From Hyphomicrobiales bacterium (GTDB taxonomy: Bacteria > Pseudomonadota > Alphaproteobacteria > Rhizobiales > Rhizobiaceae): DNA of 64,000 nt. Every line of letters starts with the position of its first letter. The stretch's first letter is position 1. The stretch spans positions 1 to 64,000 of the forward strand of contig UCGV01000011.1 in assembly GCA_900471925.1 (NCBI GenBank). Direction: 5' to 3'. Below the pieces are notes generated by a model. It saw nothing but the letters and a program-made list of their open reading frames with translations, was not told where the DNA came from and made no database searches. Of this stretch, positions 46,086-55,883 are shown piece by piece. The position numbers were made by a program, and so were the translations under genes.

Positions 46086-47789
46086 CTACCAGCGCACCGT
46101 TGCGGGGCATGAGGCAGGTGCGTTTTCCTGCCCTGCAGATGCATTGCGATCGATGGTATAAAGCCTGGCAAAGCCCGCATCCTTCACCAGATTGACGCCT
46201 GGGGGCATCAGATCGCCGACATTCTGGTCGGCTATATCGGCGTTGACGACCAGCACGAAATCGAACTTGTTGCGCCAATCGACGAGATAGGGCGTGAAGC
46301 TGGCCGCGATCGCCATCGGGCCGGGGCAGGACAGGACGGCGGTAGAGAACAGATTTCCCTCGGGCACCGCGCGCTCCGACCAGGGCGGCAACACGGCAAG
46401 CGGTTGTTTGCCGCGGGCGCTGAACAGGGTGGGGACGAAGGCATGGGCGAGCGGCACGGCCATCGTCGGCAGATGCCGGTAGGTATCCTCGATAAATGCG
46501 TAGTGCCGCTGATCCGGCCTGATATCGGCAGCGGTCGGCACATGCTGCAACGGCAGGATGGCCGATCCCGGCGGCACTGCTTCGAGCACTGACTGGATGC
46601 TCGCGACATCGGCCTGACCGCGCCACCAGTTGAAACCGACCCAGGCTGTCCGGCCGAAAACGGCGAGGTTCAAGGCAAGGAACAGGATCGTAGCCTGACG
46701 CCGGCTGACCCTCTGGAAAGGGCAGATCATCACCATGCCGACAAGTGCCGCCATGATGGGAAAGCGCCAACTGATCCAGCCCGTGCCGAAGGCATGGCGA
46801 GGCGACAGGACAGACAGGAGAAGCAGACCTACGGCCGCGACGGCAAGCCCGGCGTGAATGCGGATATTGCGAGATGCGATCGCCCTGCTGCAGACGAGCA
46901 GGATCGGCAGCAGGAAGATGACATCGGCGAATGCGACATAGGTCCAGACGGCTGAGAGCAGATTGAGTATCTGCAGGATCGGGCTGTCATTCCAGGCCGC
47001 CGCGATAGCGCCTGCCTGACTGCCGGGGAGATCGGCGGCCGTCAGGGCAAGGGCTGCCGGCGGCAATAGGCAGGCAATCATCGCGGCCGCAAGCCTGCCG
47101 GCAAGGCGCAGAATTGATGCGCGCGATGCCAGGACATTGAAGCGCCAGGAAAATTCCAGCCCGCAGACAATAGCGAGAAAGAAGCCCACCGAAAATATAT
47201 GGACGACGGTGAGAAGCAGCGACACGACCACGCGCCACAGGAAGAGCCGCAGCGCTGAACCGGCCTGCAGGCGATGATCGATTGCAGCAAACAGCAAGGC
47301 CAATCCGAGACCGATCTGGAAATTGATGAAACCGCCGATCAGGGTCGCGCACCAGGCGAGATACAGCATACCGATCTGCCAATAGTAGCTGCCGCCGAAC
47401 AGCCGCCGATGCAGCACGATGGCGCCTAATGGAGGCAGGACGATTGCGAGAAACAGCAGAATGCGGGCGAGCAGCGAGACGCCGATGAGCGGACCGACGA
47501 AACGGGCGAGCAGATCGATGCCGACATTGGTGAAGGTCCGGTTCCACTCCACCGCGTAGATCTGAGAGAACGATGCTTCCTTTATGCCGCCGGCAAGCAG
47601 CCACATGCGGGCGTAGTGATTGGCGTAGTCGAGGAGCGGAGGAAACTTGAAGAGCGCGACCAATACGGCGACAAGGGCCATGAAGATCAGCAGCGGCCCG
47701 GTCGAAGCCTGACTGACGGTGGCTTCCTGCGTCTTCTCCACATTACCGACATCTGCAGAGAACGTCCGCGCAAGATCTATCATGATCAT
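46086..47789 (-). CDS. Polytopic membrane protein of unknown function, GT-C-like
   Basis: This 567-residue protein has about ten or more membrane helices over its first 400 residues and a soluble C-terminal part of about 150. A motif after the first helix, LKFPPLLDYANHYARMWLLA-like (FPPLLDYANHYARMW), resembles the first outside loop of lipid-linked glycosyltransferases. I would call it GT-C-like only by layout. It converges with the dioxygenase-hydrolase gene, with one base between stops. The start used is the first ATG; a TTG or ATG slightly inside is possible. Confidence 0.75.
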   Translation of the reverse strand: MIMIDLARTFSADVGNVEKTQEATVSQASTGPLLIFMALVAVLVALFKFPPLLDYANHYARMWLLAGGIKEASFSQIYAVEWNRTFTNVGIDLLARFVGPLIGVSLLARILLFLAIVLPPLGAIVLHRRLFGGSYYWQIGMLYLAWCATLIGGFINFQIGLGLALLFAAIDHRLQAGSALRLFLWRVVVSLLLTVVHIFSVGFFLAIVCGLEFSWRFNVLASRASILRLAGRLAAAMIACLLPPAALALTAADLPGSQAGAIAAAWNDSPILQILNLLSAVWTYVAFADVIFLLPILLVCSRAIASRNIRIHAGLAVAAVGLLLLSVLSPRHAFGTGWISWRFPIMAALVGMVMICPFQRVSRRQATILFLALNLAVFGRTAWVGFNWWRGQADVASIQSVLEAVPPGSAILPLQHVPTAADIRPDQRHYAFIEDTYRHLPTMAVPLAHAFVPTLFSARGKQPLAVLPPWSERAVPEGNLFSTAVLSCPGPMAIAASFTPYLVDWRNKFDFVLVVNADIADQNVGDLMPPGVNLVKDAGFARLYTIDRNASAGQENAPASCPATVRW

Positions 47790-47848
47790 TCCTGTCCGAA
47801 ATTTCGGACCGGTCTAGCAGAGAATGGTCAAGCTTCTTTTAAACGGGA

Positions 47849-48742
47849 CTATCCGCGCCGGGCAACCGTAATGCCGGCAAGGACGATAAGGCCGCCAAGC
47901 GCCTGCATGCCGGTGATCGGCTCGTTGAGCAGCACCCAGGCGAGGATTGCCGCGACGACCGGCTGGAGAAGCAGGGTCAGCGACGAGAAGGCCGCCGGCA
48001 GATAGGCGAGCGCATAGGCAATCGCCACCTGCCCGCCGGCATGGCTGATGAAGGCAAGGCCGAAGACGACCGCCCAGCCGTAGAGGCTCGGCGGCAGAAT
48101 GTGGCCTTCAAAGAAGAAGGCGAGCGGGAAGACGCCGACGGCGGCAGAGGCCGTGCTCCACAGCATGATGCGGATCGTATCGAAACGGCTTCGCAGCTGG
48201 CCGATCGACAGGATATAGCAGGCGTAGAAGAAGGCGGCGATCAGGGCGACGCCATCACCGCGCAGGTCGCCGTTGCCAAATGCAGCCGGGCCGCCCTTCA
48301 GCACGACCACGCCCACGAGTGCCAGCACGAGGCCGAGCACGAAGATGCGGGTGATCTTCGCCCCCAGGAATAGAAAGCCGATGACGGTGACGAAGACGGG
48401 GGCGAGGTTTGCGAGCAGCGTCGCATTGGCAACCGAGGTCATGGTGATCGACAGGTGCCAGGCGGCGAGGTCGAGTGCCAACACGGCGCCCGGCAGGATC
48501 AGCATGCCGTAATCGGCAAGGCTTTTCGGCTTCGGCCCGCTATCCTTTTTCAGCAGCGAGAAGATGAAGATCGGGATCAGCGCCAGCGCCACGCGCCAGA
48601 AGGCCGTCGCCATCGGTCCTACTTCCGAGAGCCGGACGAAGATCGGCGATCCGCCGATGGCCGCACCGCCGAGAATGAGGGCGACGAGCGGGATGCGACT
48701 TGACGACGGAGTTTCGGAAACGGGGGAAGCGGCCTGCGACAT
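47849..48742 (-). CDS. EamA-family drug/metabolite transporter
   Basis: This 297-residue inner-membrane protein has ten predicted helices arranged as two EamA repeats. Typical parts are ALILGGAAIGGSPIFVRLSE, ITMTSVANATLLANLAPVFV and, in the second repeat, ALAYLPAAFSSLTLLLQPVV with AWVLLNEPITGMQALGG. Substrates of such exporters vary and cannot be inferred. It is a single gene on the minus strand. Confidence 0.9.
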   Translation of the reverse strand: MSQAASPVSETPSSSRIPLVALILGGAAIGGSPIFVRLSEVGPMATAFWRVALALIPIFIFSLLKKDSGPKPKSLADYGMLILPGAVLALDLAAWHLSITMTSVANATLLANLAPVFVTVIGFLFLGAKITRIFVLGLVLALVGVVVLKGGPAAFGNGDLRGDGVALIAAFFYACYILSIGQLRSRFDTIRIMLWSTASAAVGVFPLAFFFEGHILPPSLYGWAVVFGLAFISHAGGQVAIAYALAYLPAAFSSLTLLLQPVVAAILAWVLLNEPITGMQALGGLIVLAGITVARRG

Positions 48743-48859
48743 GATCTCGATGCTTTCTGCGCGGCCGATCGTTCAGGCCACGCTTGAGGCTGCGAGTACC
48801 AGAAGTCGCGCACCGAGGACAGTCAGGGAACGACGGATCGAGCAGAAATAGGTCGCGAA

Positions 48860-50308
48860 TTATCGTGCCGCGGCGGTCTTCAGCTTCTCCGCAATCTCGC
48901 GGGCGACGAAGAGCGCATGTTCCGAGATCTGCGGCAGGCCCATCAATTCACCGAAGGTACCCCGCGCAAGCGGACCGGAAATGAGCAGCGACGGGGTTAC
49001 TCGTCCATCCGGCCCCATCGCCTCGGAGTGCTCCGAGCAGGCAAGTCCTAGGCCGCTCGGATCGAGAGCGAGATAACCTTCGCGCTCGAGTTCGCTGAGC
49101 CAGGGCTGCGTCTGCAGGATGCCGCCATGCGCCGGGCCGGTCGTGACGATCACCGCATCGAATTCCTGTGTCCGGCTTTCGCGAGCACGGCGCGGCTGGA
49201 GACTGACGCGGATGGTTTCACCATCGATCTCGGCGCCGGCCACGGATGCAGCAAGGATTTCAAGCCGGCCGGCATCGATTGCGGTATCGAGCGCCGCTTC
49301 CACCTGGGGAGCGATACGGAAACGGTGCACATCCCAGAACGGCCTGAGATGGCGGACAATGCGCTGCCGCTCGGCAACCGGCAGCGCGCGCCAGAGATCA
49401 TGACCCTGCGTGCGCACCTGATCGATGACGGCATGCCAGGTCATTCCCTGCTCAGCCGCCTGTCGAATGGTCAGCTTAACCTTACGCAACAGGGCCACGG
49501 CCGAGAAGGACAGCTCGGCAACGAAATCGCCGAAAGGCTCCTGCGCAATTGCAGCATGGCCGCGCGAACGCAGGCCGCGGCGGGAGATGGCGACAATCGG
49601 CCCCTCGTGGCCATTTCGCGCAAGCGAGGCAATGACGTCGGCCGCGGTCAGGCCGTTACCGATGACGAGAACCCTGTCCCCAGGCCTGACGACCTCAAGC
49701 GCGCCCGGCTTTGTCGTGTCGGCAACAAAACGCGGATGGTCGCCGAGAATGGCGGCAAGCCTGCCGGGTGCCACCGGTGGTGGATGGCTGGTCGCAATGG
49801 CCACGATATCGGCCTCGGTGCGCCCGCCCTTGTCGTCGAGGATCGTCCAGCCGTCGCCATTATGGCGGAGGGCGGTTACGGTGGCGCGGCGATGGGCGAT
49901 GGCGCCGGATTTCAGGAACGGCTGCAGCAGCGAACCGACATAATCGCCGAAAACCCTGCGGCGCGGAAAAAGCTGGCCGTTTTCGCGCCGGGCTTCGGGG
50001 TCGTCGCGAACGGCGTGGTTGGCCTCGACCCAGCGCTGGAATTCTTCCGCATCATCAGGCTGCAGGCTCATCTTGGCGGCCGGCACATTGATGCGGTGCG
50101 CGGGGTCGGCCGTATCATAGGCAAGACCGCGCCCCAGCATGGGCCGCGGTTCGAAAACCTTGATCTCGGGGGCATCCCCATCGGTAAGTTTCACCAGATG
50201 ATAGGCGACGCCACCGCCGGAAACGCCACCGCCGATGATGGCGACAACCGGCCGCCTGGGTTTCTGTTGTGTCGAGGATTGGATCTTGGACTGCATATCG
50301 GCCGGCAT
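48860..50308 (-). CDS. FAD/NAD(P)-binding oxidoreductase of the HpyO type
   Basis: This 482-residue protein begins with a Rossmann motif VVAIIGGGVSGGGVAYHLVK and carries the NAD_binding_9 features PMLGRGLAYDTADPAHRINV and VPAAKMSLQPDD. A second nucleotide-binding motif is DRVLVIGNGLTAADVIASLA. The C-terminal part has VIVTTGPAHGG. Related proteins act as flavin-dependent monooxygenases or as partners in siderophore or urate chemistry; none can be assigned here. It has no strong ribosome site and the second ATG (50296) is an alternative start. Confidence 0.8.
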   Translation of the reverse strand: MPADMQSKIQSSTQQKPRRPVVAIIGGGVSGGGVAYHLVKLTDGDAPEIKVFEPRPMLGRGLAYDTADPAHRINVPAAKMSLQPDDAEEFQRWVEANHAVRDDPEARRENGQLFPRRRVFGDYVGSLLQPFLKSGAIAHRRATVTALRHNGDGWTILDDKGGRTEADIVAIATSHPPPVAPGRLAAILGDHPRFVADTTKPGALEVVRPGDRVLVIGNGLTAADVIASLARNGHEGPIVAISRRGLRSRGHAAIAQEPFGDFVAELSFSAVALLRKVKLTIRQAAEQGMTWHAVIDQVRTQGHDLWRALPVAERQRIVRHLRPFWDVHRFRIAPQVEAALDTAIDAGRLEILAASVAGAEIDGETIRVSLQPRRARESRTQEFDAVIVTTGPAHGGILQTQPWLSELEREGYLALDPSGLGLACSEHSEAMGPDGRVTPSLLISGPLARGTFGELMGLPQISEHALFVAREIAEKLKTAAAR

Positions 50309-50407
50309 GATTTCATTCGATGGCTGACCATAAAAGCAGCAGGCAGGCCGCGCAATGCTGCGGCCTGATTGTCTATAATTTTTATGCAGAAACTTGAGGC
50401 AAACCGG

Positions 50408-50836
50408 TCAGCCGGAGATGGTGGTGGAAAATTCCGGAGTACCCCTGATCGTGTTGCTGACCGTGCAGATTTCGTCTTCGGCCATATGGGCGATCTTGCG
50501 GCGCGTTTCCTCGTCGATATCGCCCTTGATGGAGAAGGCGATATTGAATTTAGCGACGCGCGACAGGCCTTCCGTAGCCTTTTCGCCCGTCACATTGGCC
50601 GTGATTTCGGTGATCTTGTCGAGAATTCCGAGCTGGCTTGCGGCCATGCGGGCGCTCAGAACCAGGCAGGCGGAGAGCGACGAATAGAGCAGGTCGAGAG
50701 GGTTGAACCCCGGCTGCGACGGGCCGGTAACGATATCCAACTCACCGCCGGTAACCGAGGTGACATGCGGAAAACCGGTGCGGCCAAGAACGGCATTGGC
50801 ACCTGTGGGACGGGGACGAGCCTTGAGATCGGCCAT
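50408..50836 (-). CDS. OsmC-family peroxiredoxin-like protein
   Basis: This 142-residue protein is an OsmC/Ohr-type hydroperoxide-reducing enzyme candidate. Both conserved cysteines are present: in DLLYSSLSACLVLSARMA and in AEDEICTVSNTIRG. The FNPLDLL motif is also typical. A GAGGATTT ribosome site precedes the ATG. It is divergent from the small genes before ku. Confidence 0.9.
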   Translation of the reverse strand: MADLKARPRPTGANAVLGRTGFPHVTSVTGGELDIVTGPSQPGFNPLDLLYSSLSACLVLSARMAASQLGILDKITEITANVTGEKATEGLSRVAKFNIAFSIKGDIDEETRRKIAHMAEDEICTVSNTIRGTPEFSTTISG

Positions 50837-50992
50837 TTTGAAATCCTCTATCGAATATAGCTTTCAGATAGTGTTTCCGGCGCGACGCCGCAATGCGACG
50901 ATTTGATTTTCATTGTGCCCGATTGCGGAACCTTTCCATCGGCCATTGGTTTTTTCACCTGAACAACCGCATGAAACGGCAGGATTTTCGCC

Positions 50993-51241
50993 ATGCCCGA
51001 TATTCGCAAGACGGAACCCATGGATGCGCGCGATCGGTTGATTGTCGCGCTCTATGCCGAGCTCAAGGCAGAGCGGGAAACGCGCGAGACGCTGGAATGG
51101 GCGATCCGCAATGGTGCCCTCTCACGCGAAGTGCTGGAGGCGATCGCCGCTGATCCGGTTCCCATCGTCACCAGCGAGGATATCGCATCGGTCGAGAAGA
51201 TCATCGCGCTCGACGAGCGGCGCGGCCGCGCCAAGGACTGA
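50993..51241 (+). CDS. Small hypothetical protein of the ku-ligD operon
   Basis: This 82-residue, highly charged, helical protein (LIVALYAELKAERETRETLE) has no signal or membrane helix. It is followed by another small gene 27 bases on, then by ku and ligD with short gaps, so it probably belongs to the end-joining transcript. No family is recognised. Confidence 0.7.
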   Translation: MPDIRKTEPMDARDRLIVALYAELKAERETRETLEWAIRNGALSREVLEAIAADPVPIVTSEDIASVEKIIALDERRGRAKD

Positions 51242-51268
51242 TAAAACGGCTGACAAGGAGGAAAGCAC

Positions 51269-51502
51269 ATGGCCGACATCACCTATCAGATCGTCCCGCA
51301 TGACAATGGCTGGGCCTACAAGCTCGGCGACACGTTGTCCGAACCCTATGCCACTGCCGAACAGGCAATGGACCGCGCAAGAGACGCCGCCTCGCGCCAG
51401 AAGATCGGCGGCGGGGACGCGCTGCTTGCCTACCCGGCATCGGATGGAAGCGGCTGGAAATTTCAGGAGCTTGAAACAGATAAGAGCAATAGCAGGCTCT
51501 GA
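51269..51502 (+). CDS. DUF2188-like small protein of the ku-ligD operon
   Basis: This 77-residue protein has an AAGGAGG ribosome site. Its pattern, YQIVPHDNGWAYKLGDTLSE followed by TAEQAMDRARDAASRQ and a GWKFQELE end, fits the DUF2188 family, small domains of unknown role. It lies 12 bases upstream of ku and should be cotranscribed with it. A part in DNA repair is inference. Confidence 0.8.
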   Translation: MADITYQIVPHDNGWAYKLGDTLSEPYATAEQAMDRARDAASRQKIGGGDALLAYPASDGSGWKFQELETDKSNSRL

Positions 51503-51514
51503 GCGGAGACGAAC

Positions 51515-52354
51515 ATGGCGGCACGGGCAAGCTGGAAGGGCCATTTGAAGATCGGCGACCTTGTCTGCGCCGTCGGTCTCTATACTGCCGTATCCTCTTC
51601 CGACCGCCTCTCCTTCAATATCATCAACCGCCGAACCGGCCATCGCGTCGAGCGCCAGTTCGTCGACAGCGAGACCGGCAAACCGGTGGAGCGCGACGAC
51701 CAGGTCAAAGGCTACCGGCTGGACAGCGGCGACTATATTGTCATCGAAGGCGACGAGATCGCCGAGATCATGCCCGAGAGCGACAAGGTGCTGGATATCA
51801 GGGGCTTCATCCCTTTGGACGGTATCGACAAGCTCTATTTCGATCGACCTTACTATCTGGCGCCGGTCGATGAGCACGATGCTGAAGCGCTCGCCCTGAT
51901 CGCCAGGAGCATGCTGGAGGGCAAGGTGGCAGCCCTTGCAGAAGCCGTGCTTTTCCGCCGCAACCGCACCCTGCTCATCCGCGCACATGATGACCATATC
52001 ATCGCGACCATGCTGAACTTCGATTACGAAGTGCGATCTGCAAGTTCCGTCTTCAAGGACATTCCCGAGATCAAGTTCGACAAGGAAATGCTGGAGCTTG
52101 CCGGCCATATCATCGGGACCAAGAAGGGCCGCTTCGACCCGGCTGACTATCACGATCGCTACGAGGCTGCCCTTGTCGAACTCGTGAAAGCCAAGATCGA
52201 GGGCCGTGCGCCTCCGAAGCGCAAGCGCGAGCCGGAGCGCAAGGTCGTCGATCTCATGGAAGCGCTGCGGCAAAGCGCCGGGATGGGCAAGGCACCCGCG
52301 AAGAAGCCTGCGGCGCGCAAGAGCGCTGACAAGACCAGCAGGAAAGCGAGCTGA
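51515..52354 (+). CDS. ku: DNA end-binding protein Ku (first copy)
   Basis: Bacterial Ku binds broken DNA ends and recruits LigD for non-homologous end joining. The 279-residue protein has the Ku core: ASWKGHLKIGDLVCAVGLYT, RVERQFVDSETGKPVERDDQ, VKGYRLDSGDYIVIEGDEI and FIPLDGIDKLYFDRPYYLAP. A Lys/Ala-rich C-terminal tail (about residues 235-279) is the LigD- and DNA-contacting type. It overlaps the same transcript as ligD, which starts two bases later. Confidence 0.96.
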   Translation: MAARASWKGHLKIGDLVCAVGLYTAVSSSDRLSFNIINRRTGHRVERQFVDSETGKPVERDDQVKGYRLDSGDYIVIEGDEIAEIMPESDKVLDIRGFIPLDGIDKLYFDRPYYLAPVDEHDAEALALIARSMLEGKVAALAEAVLFRRNRTLLIRAHDDHIIATMLNFDYEVRSASSVFKDIPEIKFDKEMLELAGHIIGTKKGRFDPADYHDRYEAALVELVKAKIEGRAPPKRKREPERKVVDLMEALRQSAGMGKAPAKKPAARKSADKTSRKAS

Positions 52355-52356
52355 TC

Positions 52357-54876
52357 ATGGCGCTCGAAGCCTATCAGGCCAAACGCGATTTCAAGGCGAC
52401 ACCGGAGCCGCGTGGCAAAAGGGGCCGCACAAAGGGCAACAGTTTCGTCATCCAGAAACATGATGCCACGCGCCTGCACTATGATTTTCGGCTGGAGATG
52501 AATGGCGTGCTGAAAAGCTGGGCCGTCACCAGAGGGCCAAGCCTCAATCCCGAAGACAAGCGGCTTGCCGTGCATGTCGAGGACCATCCCCTCGCCTACG
52601 GCGATTTCGAAGGCATCATTCCCAAGGGACAATATGGCGGCGGCACCGTGATCGTGTGGGATCGCGGCACGTGGACGCCGCTTGGCGATGCCGGCAAGGC
52701 CTATCGCAAAGGCCATATGGAATTCGAACTCGATGGCGAAAAGCTGAAGGGGCGCTGGCATCTGGTTCGCATGCACGGAAAACCCGAGGAAACGCGCGAG
52801 AACTGGCTGCTGATCAAAGGCGAGGATGCCGAAGCGCGACATGAGGGCGAGCCCGATATCCTCGACGAGCGTCCGGAATCAGCCAAGACCGGACGACAGC
52901 TGGAAGAAGTGGCGAAGAACCCCGATGCCACATGGCAATCGAAACCGAAGGGCGGCAAGGCGGTGGCGACCAAGACACCTGCCCGCAAGGCAAGGCCCCC
53001 TGCACCACAGGAACGCGACTGGCCGAAGGGTGCCAGGACGGCTGCCATCCCTGAATTCATCGAGCCGGCGCTCGCCAAGCTAAAGCCCAAGCCGCCCGTC
53101 GGCGAGCGCTGGATCCACGAGATCAAATTCGATGGCTATCGGCTGCAGGTGAAGATCAAGGATGGGCGCGTGACGATGCTGACCCGCGGTGGTCTCGACT
53201 GGACGGAGAAATTTGGAAAGGACATTGTCGAAGCCTTTACGTCGCTGCCGACGGAAACCGCGGTGATCGACGGCGAGCTCGTCGTCGAGCGCGAGACTGG
53301 CGCATCGGATTTTTCCGCCCTGCAAAGTGATCTCAGCGAGGGGCGGTACGACCGTTTCATTTTCTACGGCTTCGACCTGCTTTATCTCGACGGCCATAGC
53401 CTGCTCACTGTAAGCCTTCTCGAACGTAAACAGCTGCTGGAAGGATTGCTGCCACAAGATGGTGGCAAGCTACGCTACAGCACCCATTTCAACGAGAATG
53501 GCGGCCTAGTACTGAACCATGCCTGCCGGCTCAGCCTGGAAGGCGTGGTCTCCAAACAGCGTGACAGCAAATATGTCTCCGGCCGAACGGGCGAGTGGAT
53601 CAAATCCAAATGCTCGCAGCGCCAGGAATTCGTCATTGGCGGCTATGTGCCTTCGACCGCGATGAAGAATGCCATCGGTTCGCTCGCCATGGGTTATTAC
53701 GAAGACGGCGCGCTGAAACATGTCGGCCGCGTTGGCACCGGATACACGGTGGCGACGGCTCAGATGCTGTACGAGCGGCTGTCGGCGATGGAGCTGAAGC
53801 GTAACTCTTTCGACGACAAGTTGACGGCTGAGGAGCGGCGAGGCCTGCACTATGTCAGGCCGCAACTCGTCGCCGAAGTGGAGTTCCGCGCATGGTCGGC
53901 CGATGGTAATCTCCGCCATGCGGCCTTCCGGGGATTGCGGGAGGACAAGCCGGCAAAGGATGTTGTGCGCGAGATGGAAAAGACGACCGCGAAGAACCTG
54001 CCGAAATCAGCCGTGCAACTGACCCATCCCGACCGCATCTACTGGCCGGATGAAGGCGTGACCAAGGAAGGGCTTGCCAATTATTACGCGCAGGTCTGGC
54101 GCTTCATGGCGCCCTATGTCGTCAACCGGCCGCTTGCACTCTTGCGCTTGCCGGACGGTATTGCCGGCCATCAGCGCTTTTTTCAGAAACATGCCTGGAA
54201 GGGCATGAACGACCATATCGAGGAAATTGCGGATCCCAAGGACAAGGGCGGCGAGAAGCTGCTGCGCATCACCGATTTCGACGGCCTCGTCGCGCTGGTG
54301 CAATCCGCAGCGCTGGAAATTCACCCCTGGGGCACGACGACCGACAATTGGGAAAAGCCCGACATGATCACCATGGACCTCGACCCCGCCGAGGATGTGC
54401 CATGGGAAAATGTGATAGCGGCCGCTTACGAACTGAAGGAGCGTATCGAGGGCGAAGGGCTCGCAGCCTTCGTCAAGACATCGGGCGGCAAGGGCCTGCA
54501 TGTGGTGACCCCTCTTGAGCCGAGGGCCGGCTGGGACGAAGTGAAGGCATTTGCGAAATGGCTGGCCGACAGCATGTCCAGGGATGATCCGGAGCGCTAT
54601 CTCGCCACGGCGACCAAGGCGAAACGTGGCGGCAAGATCTTCATCGACTATCTCCGCAACGGGCGCGGCAATACTGCCGTTTCCGCCTATTCCGCGCGGG
54701 CGCGGCCCGGAGCGGCAGTATCCATGCCGCTGGAATGGAACCAGCTGACATCGGAAATCGGACCGGCCTATTTTACGGTCGATAATGCGCCGGCGCGGCT
54801 GGATGCGCTCGGAAAGGATCCCTGGGATGGGTTCTTTGCTGCGGCCAAGCCGCTGCAGAAGCGGAAGCGCGTTTGA
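52357..54876 (+). CDS. ligD: Multifunctional ATP-dependent DNA ligase LigD
   Basis: LigD processes and seals double-strand breaks with Ku. The 839-residue protein has the order phosphoesterase, ligase, polymerase. The 3'-phosphoesterase (about residues 1-160) shows IQKHDATRLHYDFRLE and DHPLAYGDFEGIIP. The ligase (about 230-530) has the adenylated lysine K257 in EIKFDGYR. The primase-like polymerase (about 550-839) starts with LTHPDRIYWPDEG and has ITMDLDPAEDVPWENV with the metal-binding acidic pair, and VKTSGGKGLHVVTPL. All three domains appear intact. Confidence 0.97.
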   Translation: MALEAYQAKRDFKATPEPRGKRGRTKGNSFVIQKHDATRLHYDFRLEMNGVLKSWAVTRGPSLNPEDKRLAVHVEDHPLAYGDFEGIIPKGQYGGGTVIVWDRGTWTPLGDAGKAYRKGHMEFELDGEKLKGRWHLVRMHGKPEETRENWLLIKGEDAEARHEGEPDILDERPESAKTGRQLEEVAKNPDATWQSKPKGGKAVATKTPARKARPPAPQERDWPKGARTAAIPEFIEPALAKLKPKPPVGERWIHEIKFDGYRLQVKIKDGRVTMLTRGGLDWTEKFGKDIVEAFTSLPTETAVIDGELVVERETGASDFSALQSDLSEGRYDRFIFYGFDLLYLDGHSLLTVSLLERKQLLEGLLPQDGGKLRYSTHFNENGGLVLNHACRLSLEGVVSKQRDSKYVSGRTGEWIKSKCSQRQEFVIGGYVPSTAMKNAIGSLAMGYYEDGALKHVGRVGTGYTVATAQMLYERLSAMELKRNSFDDKLTAEERRGLHYVRPQLVAEVEFRAWSADGNLRHAAFRGLREDKPAKDVVREMEKTTAKNLPKSAVQLTHPDRIYWPDEGVTKEGLANYYAQVWRFMAPYVVNRPLALLRLPDGIAGHQRFFQKHAWKGMNDHIEEIADPKDKGGEKLLRITDFDGLVALVQSAALEIHPWGTTTDNWEKPDMITMDLDPAEDVPWENVIAAAYELKERIEGEGLAAFVKTSGGKGLHVVTPLEPRAGWDEVKAFAKWLADSMSRDDPERYLATATKAKRGGKIFIDYLRNGRGNTAVSAYSARARPGAAVSMPLEWNQLTSEIGPAYFTVDNAPARLDALGKDPWDGFFAAAKPLQKRKRV

Positions 54877-54897
54877 AAGAAGGTCCCCTGCCTTCTT
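54877..54897. terminator. Possible shared terminator between ligD and second ku
   Basis: A 7-base stem AAGAAGG/CCTTCTT with a 7-base loop lies directly after the ligD stop, between convergent genes. Read on the minus strand the stem ends CCTTCTT followed by TC, a short T run. It is a modest candidate. Confidence 0.4.
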
Positions 54898-54916
54898 GGG
54901 AGGGGTTTTCAAACAT

Positions 54917-55723
54917 TTACCGCGATTTCCCCCGCCCACCTTCAGCCGCCAGGCTCTTCTTCAGCGCATCCATGATGTTGATGACGTTGCCAGTCGATTT
55001 GACAGGCGCAGGCTTGCGAGCCGGAGCAGCCTTCTTGACGCTCTTCTCCTTGCCGCGGATCAGCGCTTTCAGCCGCTTCTGCACCGGATCCTGCACCATC
55101 GAAGGGCTCCAGTCTTTCGTCTCGTCCTTGACCAGCCTTTTCATCAAGCCTAGCAGCTCGCTGTCGACCTTCGCCTTCATGTCAAGTTCGGCCGCTGGCT
55201 CACGAAGCTCGTCGCCATAGCGCAGCGTCCAGAGAATAATACCCTTGCCTTGCGGCTCCAGCAGCACGGCGCGCTCACGCCGATAGAGCACCAGCCGGGC
55301 AATACCGACGACCTCATTGGCTTTCATCGCCTCGCGGATCACGCAGAAGGCCTCGACGCCAACCTTGTCTTCAGGCGCCAGAAAATGCGGCTTGTCGTAC
55401 CAGACCCAGTCGATCGATCCGCGCGGTACGAAGCTGTCGATATCGATGGTGCGGGTGCTTTCCAGCCCGACTTCCTCGATCTCTTCGTCCTCGAGCAGAA
55501 CGTAATCGTCCTCCCCGCGCGGATAACCCTTCACCTGATCCTTGTCAGCGACGGGCTTGTGCGTGACGCTATCGACATAGCGGCTTTCGACACGGTTCTT
55601 CGTCGCGCGGTTCAGCACATGAAACCGCACCTTGCTCGCCTCCGTGGTCGCCGGCGTCAGCGAAACCGACGCGGTGACAAGGGAGAGCTTGAGGTAGCCT
55701 TTCCAGAATATTTGCCTGGCCAT
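54917..55723 (-). CDS. DNA end-binding protein Ku (second copy)
   Basis: The ATG at 55723 gives 268 residues of a second Ku, clearly different in sequence from the first: IFWKGYLKLSLVTASVSLTP, NRVESRYVDSVTHKPVADKD, QVKGYPRGEDDYVLLEDEEI and SFVPRGSIDWVWYDKPHFLA. The C-terminal tail is Lys/Ala/Pro-rich. Rhizobia commonly carry two to four ku genes. It converges on ligD and is not in the same transcript. The longer frame to 55810 adds residues without Ku similarity. Confidence 0.95.
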   Translation of the reverse strand: MARQIFWKGYLKLSLVTASVSLTPATTEASKVRFHVLNRATKNRVESRYVDSVTHKPVADKDQVKGYPRGEDDYVLLEDEEIEEVGLESTRTIDIDSFVPRGSIDWVWYDKPHFLAPEDKVGVEAFCVIREAMKANEVVGIARLVLYRRERAVLLEPQGKGIILWTLRYGDELREPAAELDMKAKVDSELLGLMKRLVKDETKDWSPSMVQDPVQKRLKALIRGKEKSVKKAAPARKPAPVKSTGNVINIMDALKKSLAAEGGRGKSR

Positions 55724-55883
55724 GAGCCAGAAACGGATATGGTGCCGGGAGGTTCCGACCAGCGGCGTTTCAAGCGAGCAACTGCGGCCGAACGGCCCGG
55801 TTGTGATCACTTATTCGTTTCGACAATTTCCTGACACGATTTCGTCGCCAACTGATCTGCTGTCGCTACGAGCAGGCAAGCAC

